Source of the DNA: Asticcacaulis sp. AND118
GTDB taxonomy: Bacteria; Pseudomonadota; Alphaproteobacteria; Caulobacterales; Caulobacteraceae
DNA: 64,000 nt
Assembly: GCF_020535245.1 (NCBI RefSeq)
Contig: NZ_CP084910.1
Span: 906,501 to 970,500, forward strand
Reading direction: 5' to 3'
Position numbers and translations under genes: made by a program
Shown: positions 10,119 to 19,146 of the stretch, one piece after another
How the letters are laid out: each line of letters begins with the position of its first letter
How positions within the stretch are numbered: the stretch's first letter is position 1
Notes under the pieces: model-generated
Seen by the model: the letters and a program-made list of their open reading frames with translations, nothing else
Databases searched by the model: none
What the model was told of the DNA's origin: nothing

Positions 10119-10580
10119 ATGACCTCTGTGGAAACCCTGTTGTTGCCCGAAGCGTTGAACGGTGAGTCGCTTTATGGGCGCTTCGTTGCGGCCAATCGCG
10201 GAGCGGGTGCCCTCGTGACCTTTTCAGGTCGGGTGCGCGGCGAGACCAAAGAGGGTGCGGTGTCGCATCTGTATCTGGACTGGTATCCCGGCATGACCGA
10301 GCAGAGCCTGAACGCTATTGCCGCCGATGCGGCGGCGCGTTTCGACGTGCAGGCCGTGCTGGTGGCGCATCGCTGCGGCGAGGTGCGGTCGGAGGAAGAG
10401 ATTGTCTTCGTGGCGACGGCTTCGGCGCACCGGCGCGCGGCATTCGAGGCGGCGGATTATTTGATGGACCGGCTCAAGTCCGAAGCCGCGCTGTGGAAGC
10501 GCGAAGTGGGGGCCGGGTTCGAGCGCTGGATCGAGCCGACGGCGAAGGATGCCAACGATCTGAAACGGTGGGAAAAATGA
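10119..10580 (+). CDS. moaE: molybdopterin synthase large subunit MoaE
   Basis: 153 aa. [25 protein letters not shown] and the lysine-bearing [12 protein letters not shown] segment (the lysines that bind the MoaD thiocarboxylate and the substrate) are all present. It converts precursor Z to molybdopterin with MoaD. It begins 3 nt after moaD, and its stop overlaps the moaC start (ATGA), indicating translational coupling. Confidence 0.93.
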   Translation: MTSVETLLLPEALNGESLYGRFVAANRGAGALVTFSGRVRGETKEGAVSHLYLDWYPGMTEQSLNAIAADAAARFDVQAVLVAHRCGEVRSEEEIVFVATASAHRRAAFEAADYLMDRLKSEAALWKREVGAGFERWIEPTAKDANDLKRWEK

Positions 10581-11053
10581 GCGAAAACAGTCTGTCGCAC
10601 ATCGGGGCCGATGGCCGCGCGCACATGGTCGATGTCGGCGCCAAGACGGTGACGGCGCGTAAGGCGCGCGCCGAAGGCCGGCTGATCTGCGCGCCGGAAA
10701 CCCTAGCTATCGTCCGTAACGGCAAGGCGCCCAAGGGTGCGGTGATCGCTACGGCGGAAATCGCGGGCATCATGGCCGCCAAGAAGACGGCGGACCTGAT
10801 CCCGCTGTGTCACCCGTTGAGTCTGTCCAAGGTCGGGATCGACATCGTGATGGATGAGGCCCTGCCGGGTTTTCGTCTCAGCGCCGAGGTGAAAACATCG
10901 GGGCAGACAGGCGTGGAGATGGAGGCCCTGACCGCCGTGTCGGTAGCGGTCCTGACCCTCTATGATATGCTCAAGGCCGTCGACAAGACCATGCGTATCG
11001 ACGGCATCGAGGTGGTGGCCAAGGCCGGCGGTAAAGCGGACTTCGGTTACTAA
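10577..11053 (+). CDS. moaC: cyclic pyranopterin monophosphate synthase MoaC
   Basis: 158 aa from the ATG that overlaps the moaE stop; the longer open frame upstream is only moaE read out of frame. The signatures [27 protein letters not shown] and [10 protein letters not shown] cover the catalytic Lys/Asp region. It carries out the second step of molybdenum-cofactor synthesis after MoaA. moaA itself is not in the window. Its end overlaps the convergent prmA by 4 bp. Confidence 0.95.
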   Translation: MSENSLSHIGADGRAHMVDVGAKTVTARKARAEGRLICAPETLAIVRNGKAPKGAVIATAEIAGIMAAKKTADLIPLCHPLSLSKVGIDIVMDEALPGFRLSAEVKTSGQTGVEMEALTAVSVAVLTLYDMLKAVDKTMRIDGIEVVAKAGGKADFGY

Positions 11054-11919
11054 CCGCCGCGTTGCATCACGAGCGTGCACCAGGCATCGCGATGGATGCG
11101 GCGCACGACGCGGAAGCCCTTGGACAGGTAGGCGGCCTTGACGAAGCGCTCCTGCGTACGCAGCAGCCCCGACAGGATGACCGTGCCGCCGGGCTTGAGC
11201 GCCGTCTTGATCGATTGCGACAGGCCGACCAGCGGACGCGCCAGGATATTGGCGAAGACCAGATCGTACGGCGCATCCTTGCGCACGTCCTTGTGGTTCA
11301 GGCCGTTGGCCCAGACGAAGCGCGCCGCGGCCGAATTCAGCCTGGCGTTTTCGTTGGAGATACGCACGCTGATGGCGTCGATATCGGTGCCGACGGCGTA
11401 TTTGGTGCCGGTCTTGGCGGCGGCGATGGTCAGCACGCCCGTGCCCGCCCCGACATCCAGTACGCGCTCGTAACGGTTTTTCTTCAGCAGGTCGTTATAG
11501 GCCCAGAGGCAGCCGACCGTGGTGCCGTGGTGGCCCGTACCGAAGGCGGCGCCGGCTTCGATACGCAGATTGACCGCGTTCAGAGGTTTTTTGCCGCGAT
11601 CGTGAATGCCGTAGACGAAGAAGCGTCCCGCCCGCACCGGCGGCAGGCCCGACAAGGCCATGGCCAGCCAGTCGGCGTCGGCCAACGTGTCCGCTGTGAC
11701 GATCAGTTCCGGATATTCGGCCAGAAGCTCCTGTAAACGCTGATCTTCTTCCTCGGTGGTCGGGAAGGCGTCGATACGCCAGATATTACGGTCTTCGTCC
11801 TCTTCGAGGATGGAATAGGTCGCGCCTTCGAGCCAGGCGTCGCCATCGATGGCTTCGGCGGCGGTTTCCGCCACCTGACGAGGGCCTTTTGCGATGATTT
11901 GTTGTGGATTATAAGTCAT
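11050..11919 (-). CDS. prmA: ribosomal protein L11 methyltransferase
   Basis: 289 aa. The SAM-binding motif I is [16 protein letters not shown], followed by the acidic GTDIDA strand and the [12 protein letters not shown] motif in place of the usual [16 protein letters not shown] is the PrmA-specific block. It trimethylates several amino groups of L11 in the cytoplasm. The N-terminal substrate-binding domain is acidic and of normal length. It is transcribed towards moaC with a 4-bp overlap of the 3' ends. Confidence 0.93.
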   Translation of the reverse strand: MTYNPQQIIAKGPRQVAETAAEAIDGDAWLEGATYSILEEDEDRNIWRIDAFPTTEEEDQRLQELLAEYPELIVTADTLADADWLAMALSGLPPVRAGRFFVYGIHDRGKKPLNAVNLRIEAGAAFGTGHHGTTVGCLWAYNDLLKKNRYERVLDVGAGTGVLTIAAAKTGTKYAVGTDIDAISVRISNENARLNSAAARFVWANGLNHKDVRKDAPYDLVFANILARPLVGLSQSIKTALKPGGTVILSGLLRTQERFVKAAYLSKGFRVVRRIHRDAWCTLVMQRGG

Positions 11920-12014
11920 TATAAGCTTTGCGGATCGTACGATTCGATATGACGAAAGACATTTAAACGGCTTTTACGCGTAAGGGGGCCCTTACGCCAA
12001 CGGGAAAGTAGGCT

Positions 12015-12848
12015 ATGGCGACGGAAAAAAAGACCAAGACGGTTAAGGCGGCGGAGATTCCGGCGGATGCCGGTGTGAAGAAGACGATCGCGCGCAAGGC
12101 GCCGGCGGTCAAGGCGACCGCTGAGAAGACCGTCAAGGTCGCCACCGAAAAAACCGTCAAGGCGGCTGACGCGACCGCCAGGAAGGCCGCGAAGACCGCT
12201 GCCGTCGTGACCAAGAAGGCAGAGGCGGCTACCAAGGCGGCGACCGCCCAGATCGAAAAGGCAGCGAAGGTCGCCAAGGCCAGGGTCGAAAAGGCCGAGA
12301 AGGCTGTCGAAGCCGAAGTCAAGAAGGCTACCCGCACCACGACGCGCGCCGCCAAGACCGTAGCCGCGGTCGAGCCCAAGGTGACCAAGGCCCGCACCCG
12401 TGCGACCAAGGCCGTCGAGGCCGCGCAAGGCGAGATCGACAAGGCCGTCAAGCGCGCCAAGCCGGCCCTGGACAAGGCCGCCAAGACGGCCAGCGTCGCT
12501 GCGGCTGTAGCCAAGGAAAAGCTGGAAGACGCCGCCGAAGCCGCCAAGCCGGTGGTCGAGCAGGCCAAGGCCAGGCTCGATAACGCCGTTGAAGCCGCCA
12601 AGCCGAAGATCGAGGAAGCGGTGAACAAGGCCGAAGAGGTCGCCGCCGTTGCTAGGGAAAAGCTGGACGAGGCCGTCGAAAAGGCCAGGCCGGTGCTGAA
12701 TGAGGCCAGGGAGGCGGTCGAAGAGGCCGTCGCCAAGGCGCAAACCGCGGCCCAGACCGAGGCCCACAAGCTTCAGGAAGAGGTCAAGAAGGCCCAGACC
12801 CAGGTCAGGAAGCGCGGCTTCTTCGACTGGCTGTTCGGCCGCAAATAG
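12015..12848 (+). CDS. Ala/Lys/Glu-rich coiled-coil protein with aromatic C-terminal tail
   Basis: 277 aa, of which most are Ala, Lys, Glu and Val in degenerate heptad- or 11-residue-like repeats (KAAKTAKVAA, EKARPVLNEA). The N-terminal third is strongly basic, the C-terminal third acidic/basic alternating. It ends in RGFFDWLFGRK, a short amphipathic aromatic segment that could touch membrane. The composition recalls histone H1-like, phasin-like or apolipoprotein-like proteins; none can be chosen. No signal peptide is seen. A hairpin (about 11978-11997) sits in its 5' leader. puuD begins 20 bp downstream, but a functional link is not implied. Codon use is biased to GCC/AAG like its neighbours, so the long opposite-strand frames are shadows. 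Confidence 0.8.
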   Translation: MATEKKTKTVKAAEIPADAGVKKTIARKAPAVKATAEKTVKVATEKTVKAADATARKAAKTAAVVTKKAEAATKAATAQIEKAAKVAKARVEKAEKAVEAEVKKATRTTTRAAKTVAAVEPKVTKARTRATKAVEAAQGEIDKAVKRAKPALDKAAKTASVAAAVAKEKLEDAAEAAKPVVEQAKARLDNAVEAAKPKIEEAVNKAEEVAAVAREKLDEAVEKARPVLNEAREAVEEAVAKAQTAAQTEAHKLQEEVKKAQTQVRKRGFFDWLFGRK

Positions 12849-12867
12849 GTCGAGGGCGGAGCGGCTG

Positions 12868-13620
12868 ATGCGGGAAGCCCCGCCGGTCATCGGCATAAGC
12901 TGCTGCCATCGCGACTTCGGGGTCGAGATGGCGCAGGCGGTGATGGACAGATATGTCCGCGCCGCCATGACCTACGGCCAATGCTCCGCCGTCCTTATTC
13001 CCGCCATTACCGGTTTCTTCGATGCCCGTTCCGTCGCCTCGCGACTGGACGGGCTTTTGTTGACCGGATCGCCGTCCAATATCGAGCCGCATCGTTATGG
13101 CCAGAGCGAAGGCGAGGGACCGTTCGACGCCGGGCGCGACGAGGTATCCTTCGCCCTGATCGAGTGCCTGACCTTGATGGGCAAACCGGTCTTCGGCATC
13201 TGCCGCGGTTTTCAGGAGATCAATGTCGCGCTGGGCGGGACGCTGCGCCGCGATCTTGGGGTCGCGCCTGTAGGGTCGAACCGGCTGGATCACCATGCGC
13301 CGGCGGATGTCGGATTTGCCGGAATGTTCGAGCACGTTCACGACGTGGCGCTGACGCCGGAGGGTGTGCTGGCGCGGGCGGTCGGCGGCGAAGCGTTGAT
13401 CGTCAATTCGGTCCATTATCAGGGCATCGACCGGCTGGCCGACGGACTGAGCGTTGAAGCCGTCGCGCCGGACGGCGTGGTCGAAGCCTTCAGCGCCAAT
13501 ATCGGTGGCGCGCAGGTGCTGGGGGTGCAGTGGCATCCCGAATGGCAGACCGAAGCCTATCCGGATCGGCAGGCGTTTTTCCACTTGCTGGGCGCGGCGG
13601 TGCGCGGACATGAGATTTGA
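12868..13620 (+). CDS. puuD: gamma-glutamyl-gamma-aminobutyrate hydrolase (PuuD-like)
   Basis: 250 aa from the ATG at 12868, preceded by an AGGGCGGAG-type SD. It is a class I glutamine-amidotransferase fold of the peptidase C26 family: nucleophile Cys in FGICRGFQE, catalytic His and Glu in QWHPEWQ. It would hydrolyse gamma-glutamyl-GABA in the glutamylated putrescine route. The following gene is a class III aminotransferase of the putrescine/beta-alanine type, which supports polyamine catabolism. The other puu genes are not in the window. Confidence 0.82.
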   Translation: MREAPPVIGISCCHRDFGVEMAQAVMDRYVRAAMTYGQCSAVLIPAITGFFDARSVASRLDGLLLTGSPSNIEPHRYGQSEGEGPFDAGRDEVSFALIECLTLMGKPVFGICRGFQEINVALGGTLRRDLGVAPVGSNRLDHHAPADVGFAGMFEHVHDVALTPEGVLARAVGGEALIVNSVHYQGIDRLADGLSVEAVAPDGVVEAFSANIGGAQVLGVQWHPEWQTEAYPDRQAFFHLLGAAVRGHEI

Positions 13621-13758
13621 TTTAACCACGGAAAGCACCGAAAGCACGGAAATCCGAGTGTGTTGAGCTGTGGTGCTGAAGGGCACACATAATTAAAGCG
13701 CTTCGCGCGATAGCCGACTGCAAGGAAGTCCGTTCTTTCTATGTTTCCCGTGGTTAAA
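13621..13758. repeat. 138-bp element with 31-bp imperfect inverted ends
   Basis: Directly after the puuD stop, TTTAACCACGGAAAGCACCG (continuing to 13651) is mirrored at 13728-13758. 25 of 31 positions pair, and the outer 10 bp (TTTAACCACG/CGTGGTTAAA) are perfect. The left arm itself repeats CACGGAAA-type units. Similar ACCACGGAAA-type sequences occur between genes in many bacterial genomes (recollection, not searched). There is no ORF inside and no clear target duplication. It could be a miniature mobile element or a structured repeat. Confidence 0.55.
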
Positions 13759-13883
13759 GCCTTCCTGCCAGCGACGCAGGTAATTTTGTGATCACATTTT
13801 GCCGCTGCCGTGATTTGGCCATTCCGCTTTCGGAAGGGCGGGGCTATAGTGTCCTGAAACCATCCCGTCACGGAGCGCCTGCC

Positions 13884-15275
13884 ATGAACCTTCCGCTCAA
13901 GAACAACGAATCCGCCGAACTGAAGGCGCTCGATCTGGCGCACCATTTGCCGGCGCAGGCCGACTATGCGCTGCTGGAGCAACTGGGCGGCAGTCGCATT
14001 ATCACCCATGCCGATGGCTGTGTGATCACGGATATAGATGGTAATTCGCTTCTGGACGGCATGGCGGGTTTGTGGTGCGTCAATGTCGGCTACGGGCGCA
14101 CGGAACTGGCCGAAGCGGCCTACAGGCAGATGCTGGAATTGCCCTATTACAATACCTTCTTCAAAACGGCGACGGCGCCCGCCGTGCGTTTGGCGGCCAA
14201 GATCGCCGAGAAGATGGTCGTCGGCAATCCGGATCTTAAGCACGTCTTTTTCAACTCGTCGGGCTCCGAAGCCAATGACACGGTGTTTCGTCTGGTGCGG
14301 CACTACTGGACGCTGAAGGGGGAGCCGGAGCGTCAGGTCTTTATCTCGCGCCGTAACGCCTATCACGGTTCGACCGTCGCGGGGGCGTCGCTCGGCGGCA
14401 TGACCTTCATGCACGCGCAAGGCGGCCTGCCCATTCCCGGCATCGAGCACGTGCGCCAGCCCTACCTTTTCGGCGAGGGCTTTGGTGAAGACCCGGAGGC
14501 TTTTGCCGAGGCTTGCGTGAAGGATATCGAGGATCGCATCCTCAGCGTCGGACCGGATAAGGTCGCGGCCTTTATCGGCGAACCGGTGCAGGGCGCGGGC
14601 GGCGTGGTCATCCCGCCGGAGAGCTATTGGCCCAAGGTCGAGGCCCTGTGCCGCAAGTACGGCATCCTGCTTATCTGCGACGAGGTGATCTGCGGCTTCG
14701 GTCGTCTGGGGCAATGGTTCGGCCATCAGCACTATGGCGTGAAGCCGGACATCATCGCCATGGCCAAGGGTCTGTCTTCGGGCTATCTGCCGATTTCGGC
14801 GGTCGGGGTATCGTCGCCCATCGTCGATGTGCTGAAGACCGGTGGCGACTTCGTGCACGGCTACACCTATTCGGGCCACCCGGCGGCCTGTGCGGTGGCC
14901 CTGGCCAATATCGGCATCATCGAGCGCGAAGGCCTGATCGAGCGCACGCGCGAAGTGACCGGCCCCTATCTGGCGAAGGCGCTGAAGCGTCTCGACGCGC
15001 ATCCTCTGGTGGGCGAGGCGCGGTCTATCGGCCTTCTGGGGGCGGTGGAAATCGTTGCCGAAAAGGGCACCAACAAACGCTTCAAGGGCGCCGAAGGCCA
15101 TGCCGGGCCGGTGGTGCGCGACATCTGCATCAAAAACGGCCTGATGGTGCGGGGTATCCGCGATACCATCGTCATGTGCCCGCCGCTGATCATCACCGGG
15201 GCGGAGATCGACCGCATCGTCGATATTCTCGAAGCGTCGCTGAACGAGGCTGAGCCGGTCCTGCGGGCCCTGTAA
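13884..15275 (+). CDS. class III (omega) aminotransferase, putrescine/beta-alanine type
   Basis: 463 aa from the ATG at 13884 (SD cggag, 8 nt). It is a PLP-dependent fold-type I enzyme: GSEANDTVFRL cofactor loop, YHGSTVAGASLGG, Asp in LLICDEVICGFGR, and the Schiff-base Lys in MAKGLSSGYLP. The N-terminus is that of the SpuC / omega-amino acid:pyruvate group. With the upstream puuD-like hydrolase a role in polyamine or beta-alanine breakdown is likely, but substrate specificity cannot be fixed from sequence alone. Frames on the opposite strand are shadows. Confidence 0.87.
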   Translation: MNLPLKNNESAELKALDLAHHLPAQADYALLEQLGGSRIITHADGCVITDIDGNSLLDGMAGLWCVNVGYGRTELAEAAYRQMLELPYYNTFFKTATAPAVRLAAKIAEKMVVGNPDLKHVFFNSSGSEANDTVFRLVRHYWTLKGEPERQVFISRRNAYHGSTVAGASLGGMTFMHAQGGLPIPGIEHVRQPYLFGEGFGEDPEAFAEACVKDIEDRILSVGPDKVAAFIGEPVQGAGGVVIPPESYWPKVEALCRKYGILLICDEVICGFGRLGQWFGHQHYGVKPDIIAMAKGLSSGYLPISAVGVSSPIVDVLKTGGDFVHGYTYSGHPAACAVALANIGIIEREGLIERTREVTGPYLAKALKRLDAHPLVGEARSIGLLGAVEIVAEKGTNKRFKGAEGHAGPVVRDICIKNGLMVRGIRDTIVMCPPLIITGAEIDRIVDILEASLNEAEPVLRAL

Positions 15276-15310
15276 ACAAAGCGAATAAAGTCCCGGCCTG
15301 ATCGCTTTCT

Positions 15311-15471
15311 TACGTCACAGTGACGGCTCTCTAAGCGCCTTTTGATACGCCGCGGCTTAGAGTGTAAAAGCATGAAACGAGCAAACCCGAACTTTGCATG
15401 GGCGCTGTAAAAGCGAAGTGCAAAACAAGCGGCCCGGCCTGAGTTTCCCCCGGCTCAGACCGGGCCGTTTT
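15311..15471 (+). ncRNA. structured non-coding stretch ending in an intrinsic terminator
   Basis: The 245-bp gap after the aminotransferase holds a CGTCAC-A-GTGACG palindrome (15313-15325), a hairpin with arms CTCTAAGC (15329-15336) and GCTTAGAG (15355-15362), and a nested hairpin TTTGCA/TGCAAA enclosing GCGCT/AGCG (about 15393-15424). A strong terminator follows at 15430-15471 (CGGCCCGG..CTGAG / CTCAG..CCGGGCCG then TTTT). It may be just an elaborate 3'-UTR or a small RNA of about 130-150 nt. No clear promoter was identified. Confidence 0.35.
15430..15471 (+). terminator. intrinsic terminator
   Basis: An 8-bp GC-only stem plus 5 bp (one mismatch) with an 8-10-nt loop is followed directly by TTTT. 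It terminates transcription from the aminotransferase or from a small RNA before the next gene. Confidence 0.8.
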
Positions 15472-15520
15472 GACTCGGCTCGCTTGTGACTGTCCCGTGG
15501 CTGCGTAGAGAGGATTTCGC

Positions 15521-15784
15521 ATGACCGCCCCGCAAAAGACCGACGACTCGAAAACGGCCGAAGACACGGATGTCCGCGAGCATTTCTCGCGCGAACGACC
15601 GAAGAACGGCCAAAAAAACGGTAAGCCGGGCGAACCCTACGGCGAAGAAACCGAAACCAAGGACGCGCGCCTGAACCCTAAAACGCCGAACGGTAAGGGA
15701 TTGGCCAATGAGCGCTACATCAAGAGCGATTCCGAGAGTCCGCGCGTGGTCGAAGAACCCGGCAGCCTGAGCGGCCGCAGCTAA
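15521..15784 (+). CDS. small hydrophilic, probably disordered protein
   Basis: 87 aa rich in Lys, Glu, Asp, Asn, Gly and Pro, with no hydrophobic segment or cysteine. A good SD (agagagga) precedes the ATG by about 7 nt. The terminator upstream and the hairpin downstream make it a single-gene unit. The sequence (GQKNGKPGEPYGEETETKD) suggests an unfolded protein. No family was recognised; hydrophilin-like stress proteins would look similar, but this is a guess. Confidence 0.65.
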   Translation: MTAPQKTDDSKTAEDTDVREHFSRERPKNGQKNGKPGEPYGEETETKDARLNPKTPNGKGLANERYIKSDSESPRVVEEPGSLSGRS

Positions 15785-15803
15785 TTTCCATCGAATACGT
15801 ATT

Positions 15804-15830
15804 CATCCGGCCGGTCTCTTTTGCCGGATG
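15804..15830 (+). terminator. hairpin after the 87-aa gene
   Basis: CATCCGGC and GCCGGATG form a perfect 8-bp stem with an 11-nt loop, 20 bp after the stop. No T-run follows, so termination efficiency is doubtful. Confidence 0.4.
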
Positions 15831-15843
15831 ACGGCCTGTGCTT

Positions 15844-15863
15844 CCCTGTCAAAAAACAGGGAG
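15844..15863 (+). promoter_or_regulatory. SD-sequestering hairpin before the GH13 gene
   Basis: CCCTGT (15844-15849) pairs with ACAGGG (15856-15861). The second arm overlaps the AGGGAG ribosome-binding site of the gene starting at 15871. The 6-bp stem with an A-rich loop could modulate translation. The evidence is the sequence only. Confidence 0.35.
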
Positions 15864-15870
15864 ATGCAGA

Positions 15871-17442
15871 ATGGTTTTGAAACCGCTTTTGAGCGCGGCC
15901 TTGCTGTGCGCGCTAATGGTCGGTGGTGCGCAGGCGCAATCGAAGATCGACGTTTCGACGGTCGCGGCCCACCCCCGCGACAATGGTCTGCCGGCCAACT
16001 GGAACCGCAGCGCCACCTTCATGGAGATTTTCGTCCGCTCGTATCAGGACTCCGACGGCGACGGCATCGGCGATTTCAACGGCCTGACCTCGCGTCTCGA
16101 CTATCTGCAAAGCCTTGGGATCACCGGTATCTGGTTGATGCCCATGCACCCGGCGGCGGACAAGGATCACGGCTATGCGGTGAGCGATTATCGCGCCGTC
16201 AATCCGGCCTATGGCACGATGGCTGATTTTGAGCGCTTTCTGGCCGAAGCGCACAAGCGCGGCATCGGCGTCATCATCGATTACGTCATGAACCATTCGG
16301 CCAATGACAATCCGATCTTCCTCAATGCGGCGAAATCGAAACACTCGGCCTATCGCGACTGGTACATCTTCGCCGATCAGGACCCCAAGTGGCAGGGCTT
16401 TTCCTGGGGGCCGTGGCGGCAGAATAAAGTGGGTAAGGGCTATTTCTATGGCCTGTTCGACGATCAGATGCCTGACTTCAACCTCAAGAACCAGAAAGTT
16501 GTCGACTATCACGCCGACAATTTCCGCTTCTGGCTGAACAAGGGCGTGGACGGGTTCCGCATCGACGCCGTGACCATGCTGGTCGAAAACGGCCCGACCG
16601 CCTACATGGATCAGCCCGAAAACATCGAGGTGTTGAAGCAGGTCAATGCGGTCGTCAAATCCTATCCCAACCGTTACCTGATCTGCGAAGCCTCGGAACA
16701 GCCGGCATTCTATGCGGGGGAGGCCTGCACCAATTCCTTTGCCTTTGGTACGCAGAAGGAAATCAAATCCAGCGCCCGCGACGGCAGACTGTCGGAAAAG
16801 CTGGCGGCACAGTTGGCCTCCGAGAAGCGGCCGCTGATGCCGCTGGTCCTGCAAAGCCATGATTCCTATGTCGGCGACCGTCTGATCAACGACCTCGATG
16901 CGGGAAGCTACCGCGTGGCGGCGGCGGTGTCGGTGCTGGCTTCCGACACGCCCTTCTCCTATTACGGCGAAGAAATCGGCATGGGCAATAACGGCAAGTA
17001 CGACGATCCGGGGCTGCGTGCGCCGATGAGTTGGGATCAATCCACCGGCCACGGCTTCACTACCGCGGCTAAACCCTATCGCCCCTATGCCACCAATGCG
17101 GCCACCCATACGGTCGCCGCGCAAACCGGCGAGAGCGGCAGTCTTCTGGAATATTATCGTGCGCTGTATCTGGCCCGGCAGGCGCATCCGGTATTGGCCG
17201 ACGGGGCTTTCGCGTTGTTATCGAAGGCAGGCGATCAGACTCTGGTCTTTACCCGCCAGAAAGACGGCAGAAAGGCGCTGATCGTCATCAACCTGTCGGC
17301 ATCCGTGCAGACCGTCGATACGAAAGGTGAGGGGGTATGGACCTCGGCCGTTGATCTCGGCGCGCCGGCGCAACTGACGGCCCAGGACGGGGCGCTGCGT
17401 TTGATCCTTCCGCCTAAAGGGGTGGCGGCTTACGTGCAATAG
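15871..17442 (+). CDS. secreted GH13 alpha-amylase-family glycosidase
   Basis: 523 aa from the ATG at 15871, chosen because AGGGAG lies 7 nt upstream and a typical signal peptide (MVLKPLLSAALLCALMVGGA, QAQ cleavage) follows. The (beta/alpha)8 barrel starts near residue 47. Catalytic residues are the nucleophile Asp232 (GFRIDAVTM), acid/base Glu273 (ICEASEQ) and Asp331 (LQSHDSY). It resembles oligo-1,6-glucosidase/alpha-glucosidase members, with a C-terminal beta domain. Export to periplasm or medium fits degradation of alpha-glucans. No transporter or regulator for maltodextrin lies next to it. Confidence 0.9.
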   Translation: MVLKPLLSAALLCALMVGGAQAQSKIDVSTVAAHPRDNGLPANWNRSATFMEIFVRSYQDSDGDGIGDFNGLTSRLDYLQSLGITGIWLMPMHPAADKDHGYAVSDYRAVNPAYGTMADFERFLAEAHKRGIGVIIDYVMNHSANDNPIFLNAAKSKHSAYRDWYIFADQDPKWQGFSWGPWRQNKVGKGYFYGLFDDQMPDFNLKNQKVVDYHADNFRFWLNKGVDGFRIDAVTMLVENGPTAYMDQPENIEVLKQVNAVVKSYPNRYLICEASEQPAFYAGEACTNSFAFGTQKEIKSSARDGRLSEKLAAQLASEKRPLMPLVLQSHDSYVGDRLINDLDAGSYRVAAAVSVLASDTPFSYYGEEIGMGNNGKYDDPGLRAPMSWDQSTGHGFTTAAKPYRPYATNAATHTVAAQTGESGSLLEYYRALYLARQAHPVLADGAFALLSKAGDQTLVFTRQKDGRKALIVINLSASVQTVDTKGEGVWTSAVDLGAPAQLTAQDGALRLILPPKGVAAYVQ

Positions 17443-17599
17443 CCGTTCCTTTCCTGAAGGCCGCAGTCAGACGGGTGACGGTATGTCGATGCCAAAAATG
17501 TGACTGCGGCCTTATGTCGCGTATCCGTGTTACTTCAGATTTCATTAACCGTTTCGAGTGCAAATCTTCGCTACAACCCATCGTAGCAGGACACGCGTA

Positions 17600-19000
17600 A
17601 TGACCGACATTCAAACCGAACTTCATCAACGGCTTGAATTCGCCCAGATCATGCCCGCTGACCGGACAACGCTACGGGCGCTCTGGCCGGTTATTTCTCC
17701 CCGGCTGCCGGAGATACTGAGCCGCTTTTATACCCACCTGTTCCGTTACCCTCATCTGAAGGCCATGGCCGGTGATCGTCAGTCTGCGCTGGAAAATGCA
17801 CAGTACCGTCATTGGGAACGCATATTTGCCGGCGCGTTCGATGAAACCTATCTGGCGGAAACCCAGAAAATCGGATCGGCGCACCATCGCATCGGGTTGG
17901 AACCACGTTGGTATATCGGCGCCTATCGCTTCGTGCTCAACGAACTGATCGGTATAATCCTTGAGCGCAACCGCTTCTCCGCCAACAAGGCTCAGACGCA
18001 GATTTCAGCGGTTAACAAAGCTATTTTGCTCGACCTGGATCTGGCCATCTCGACCTATCAGACCATTCTGCTGGAAGAGCGCAAACGCCAGACCGAGCAG
18101 ACGGAAAACGCCATTTCCGGCTTTCAGACGGCGGCCTTCGCCATTCTCGATAAGGTGCGCGACGCCGGGGGTGACCTGAAGTCGGCGGCTGACGATATGA
18201 GCGGAGTCGTTGGGGGCGCCAGTGAAAATGCGCGTATAGTCCTGGAATCGTCGCATGAGACAGCGGAAAGCGTTTCTTCGGTGGCTTCGGCTACCGAAGA
18301 ATTGTCGAAATCGATCAATGAGGTTTCTTCGCAGATTTCCAATGCCGCGCACTCGATCTCCGGCACGGTGCGCCTGATGGACGCCTCGCGCGCCGACATC
18401 AACAACCTGCTCGAATCCGCACGTCAGATCGGCGAGGTGGTCAACCTGATCAGCGACATCGCTTCGCAGACCAATCTGCTGGCGCTCAACGCCACGATCG
18501 AGGCCGCCCGCGCCGGCGAGGCGGGCCGCGGCTTCGCGGTCGTCGCCTCCGAGGTCAAGACGCTGGCCACCCAGACGGCGCGCGCCACCGATGACATCTC
18601 GCGCCAGATCAACGAAATTCAGGCGGCGACGCGCAACGCCGTGAACGCCATCGAAAAGATCTCGGATTCGATGTCCGAGGTCGAGCAGATCACGACGGTC
18701 ATCGCCGCGACGGCGGAAGAGCAAGGCGCGGCGACGCAGGAAATTTCGCGCAGCATCGCGCGGGCCTCCTCCGGGGCGCAGGCCCTGTCCGGCAATATTG
18801 TCTCGGTGACGCAGGCCATTGCCCATACAGCGGGGACATCGGATCTGGTGCGTGAATCTTCGGACTCGCTTAATGCGCAGGCCGGGCAACTGGCCGAGGA
18901 GGTGCGTGCCTTCTTCGTCGCCCTGCGCAACGGCCCGCTCGACCGCCGCAACGCCGAGGAAGGCGACTATCGGGGAGCAGAGCGCCGTCAGCGGGCGTGA
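17600..19000 (+). CDS. globin-coupled methyl-accepting chemotaxis protein
   Basis: 466 aa. Residues about 10-160 form a protoglobin/HemAT-type haem domain; the proximal His should be in GSAHHRIGL (His95 or His96). The rest is a cytoplasmic signalling coiled coil with the conserved hairpin tip ([35 protein letters not shown]). There is no transmembrane segment or HAMP domain, so it is a soluble oxygen or gas sensor that should feed CheA through CheW. The start at 17600 gives a normal N-terminus with an AGGA-type SD. No che genes are nearby, so it is an orphan receptor. Frames inside are shadows. Confidence 0.92.
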   Translation: MTDIQTELHQRLEFAQIMPADRTTLRALWPVISPRLPEILSRFYTHLFRYPHLKAMAGDRQSALENAQYRHWERIFAGAFDETYLAETQKIGSAHHRIGLEPRWYIGAYRFVLNELIGIILERNRFSANKAQTQISAVNKAILLDLDLAISTYQTILLEERKRQTEQTENAISGFQTAAFAILDKVRDAGGDLKSAADDMSGVVGGASENARIVLESSHETAESVSSVASATEELSKSINEVSSQISNAAHSISGTVRLMDASRADINNLLESARQIGEVVNLISDIASQTNLLALNATIEAARAGEAGRGFAVVASEVKTLATQTARATDDISRQINEIQAATRNAVNAIEKISDSMSEVEQITTVIAATAEEQGAATQEISRSIARASSGAQALSGNIVSVTQAIAHTAGTSDLVRESSDSLNAQAGQLAEEVRAFFVALRNGPLDRRNAEEGDYRGAERRQRA

Positions 19001-19044
19001 CCGAGCCCGCACGGCTCTCACCGAGGTCCCGAACGGAATCCCGC

Positions 19045-19073
19045 TTGACCCACCGGACGCTGTCCTATATAGC
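19045..19073 (+). promoter_or_regulatory. probable str operon promoter
   Basis: TTGACC (19045-19050) and TATAGC (19068-19073) with 17-bp spacing; the overlapping TATATA gives 15 bp. It lies about 200 bp ahead of rpsL, leaving a long leader. Confidence 0.55.
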
Positions 19074-19146
19074 CGCCCAATCTTTTTTGAGGCTGGACCG
19101 CTATTGGTCCGTTCTCAGACCGATCGATACAAGGGCCTGTGTGCCC

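Noticed and set aside
11919-12968. Long minus-strand Gly/Leu/Arg-rich frames opposite the Ala/Lys-rich gene
   Set aside because: Low-complexity mirror of AAG/GCC codons; overlaps the puuD start.
13557-15101. 514-codon minus-strand frame
   Set aside because: Antisense of the aminotransferase, extending over the inverted-repeat element; no domain.
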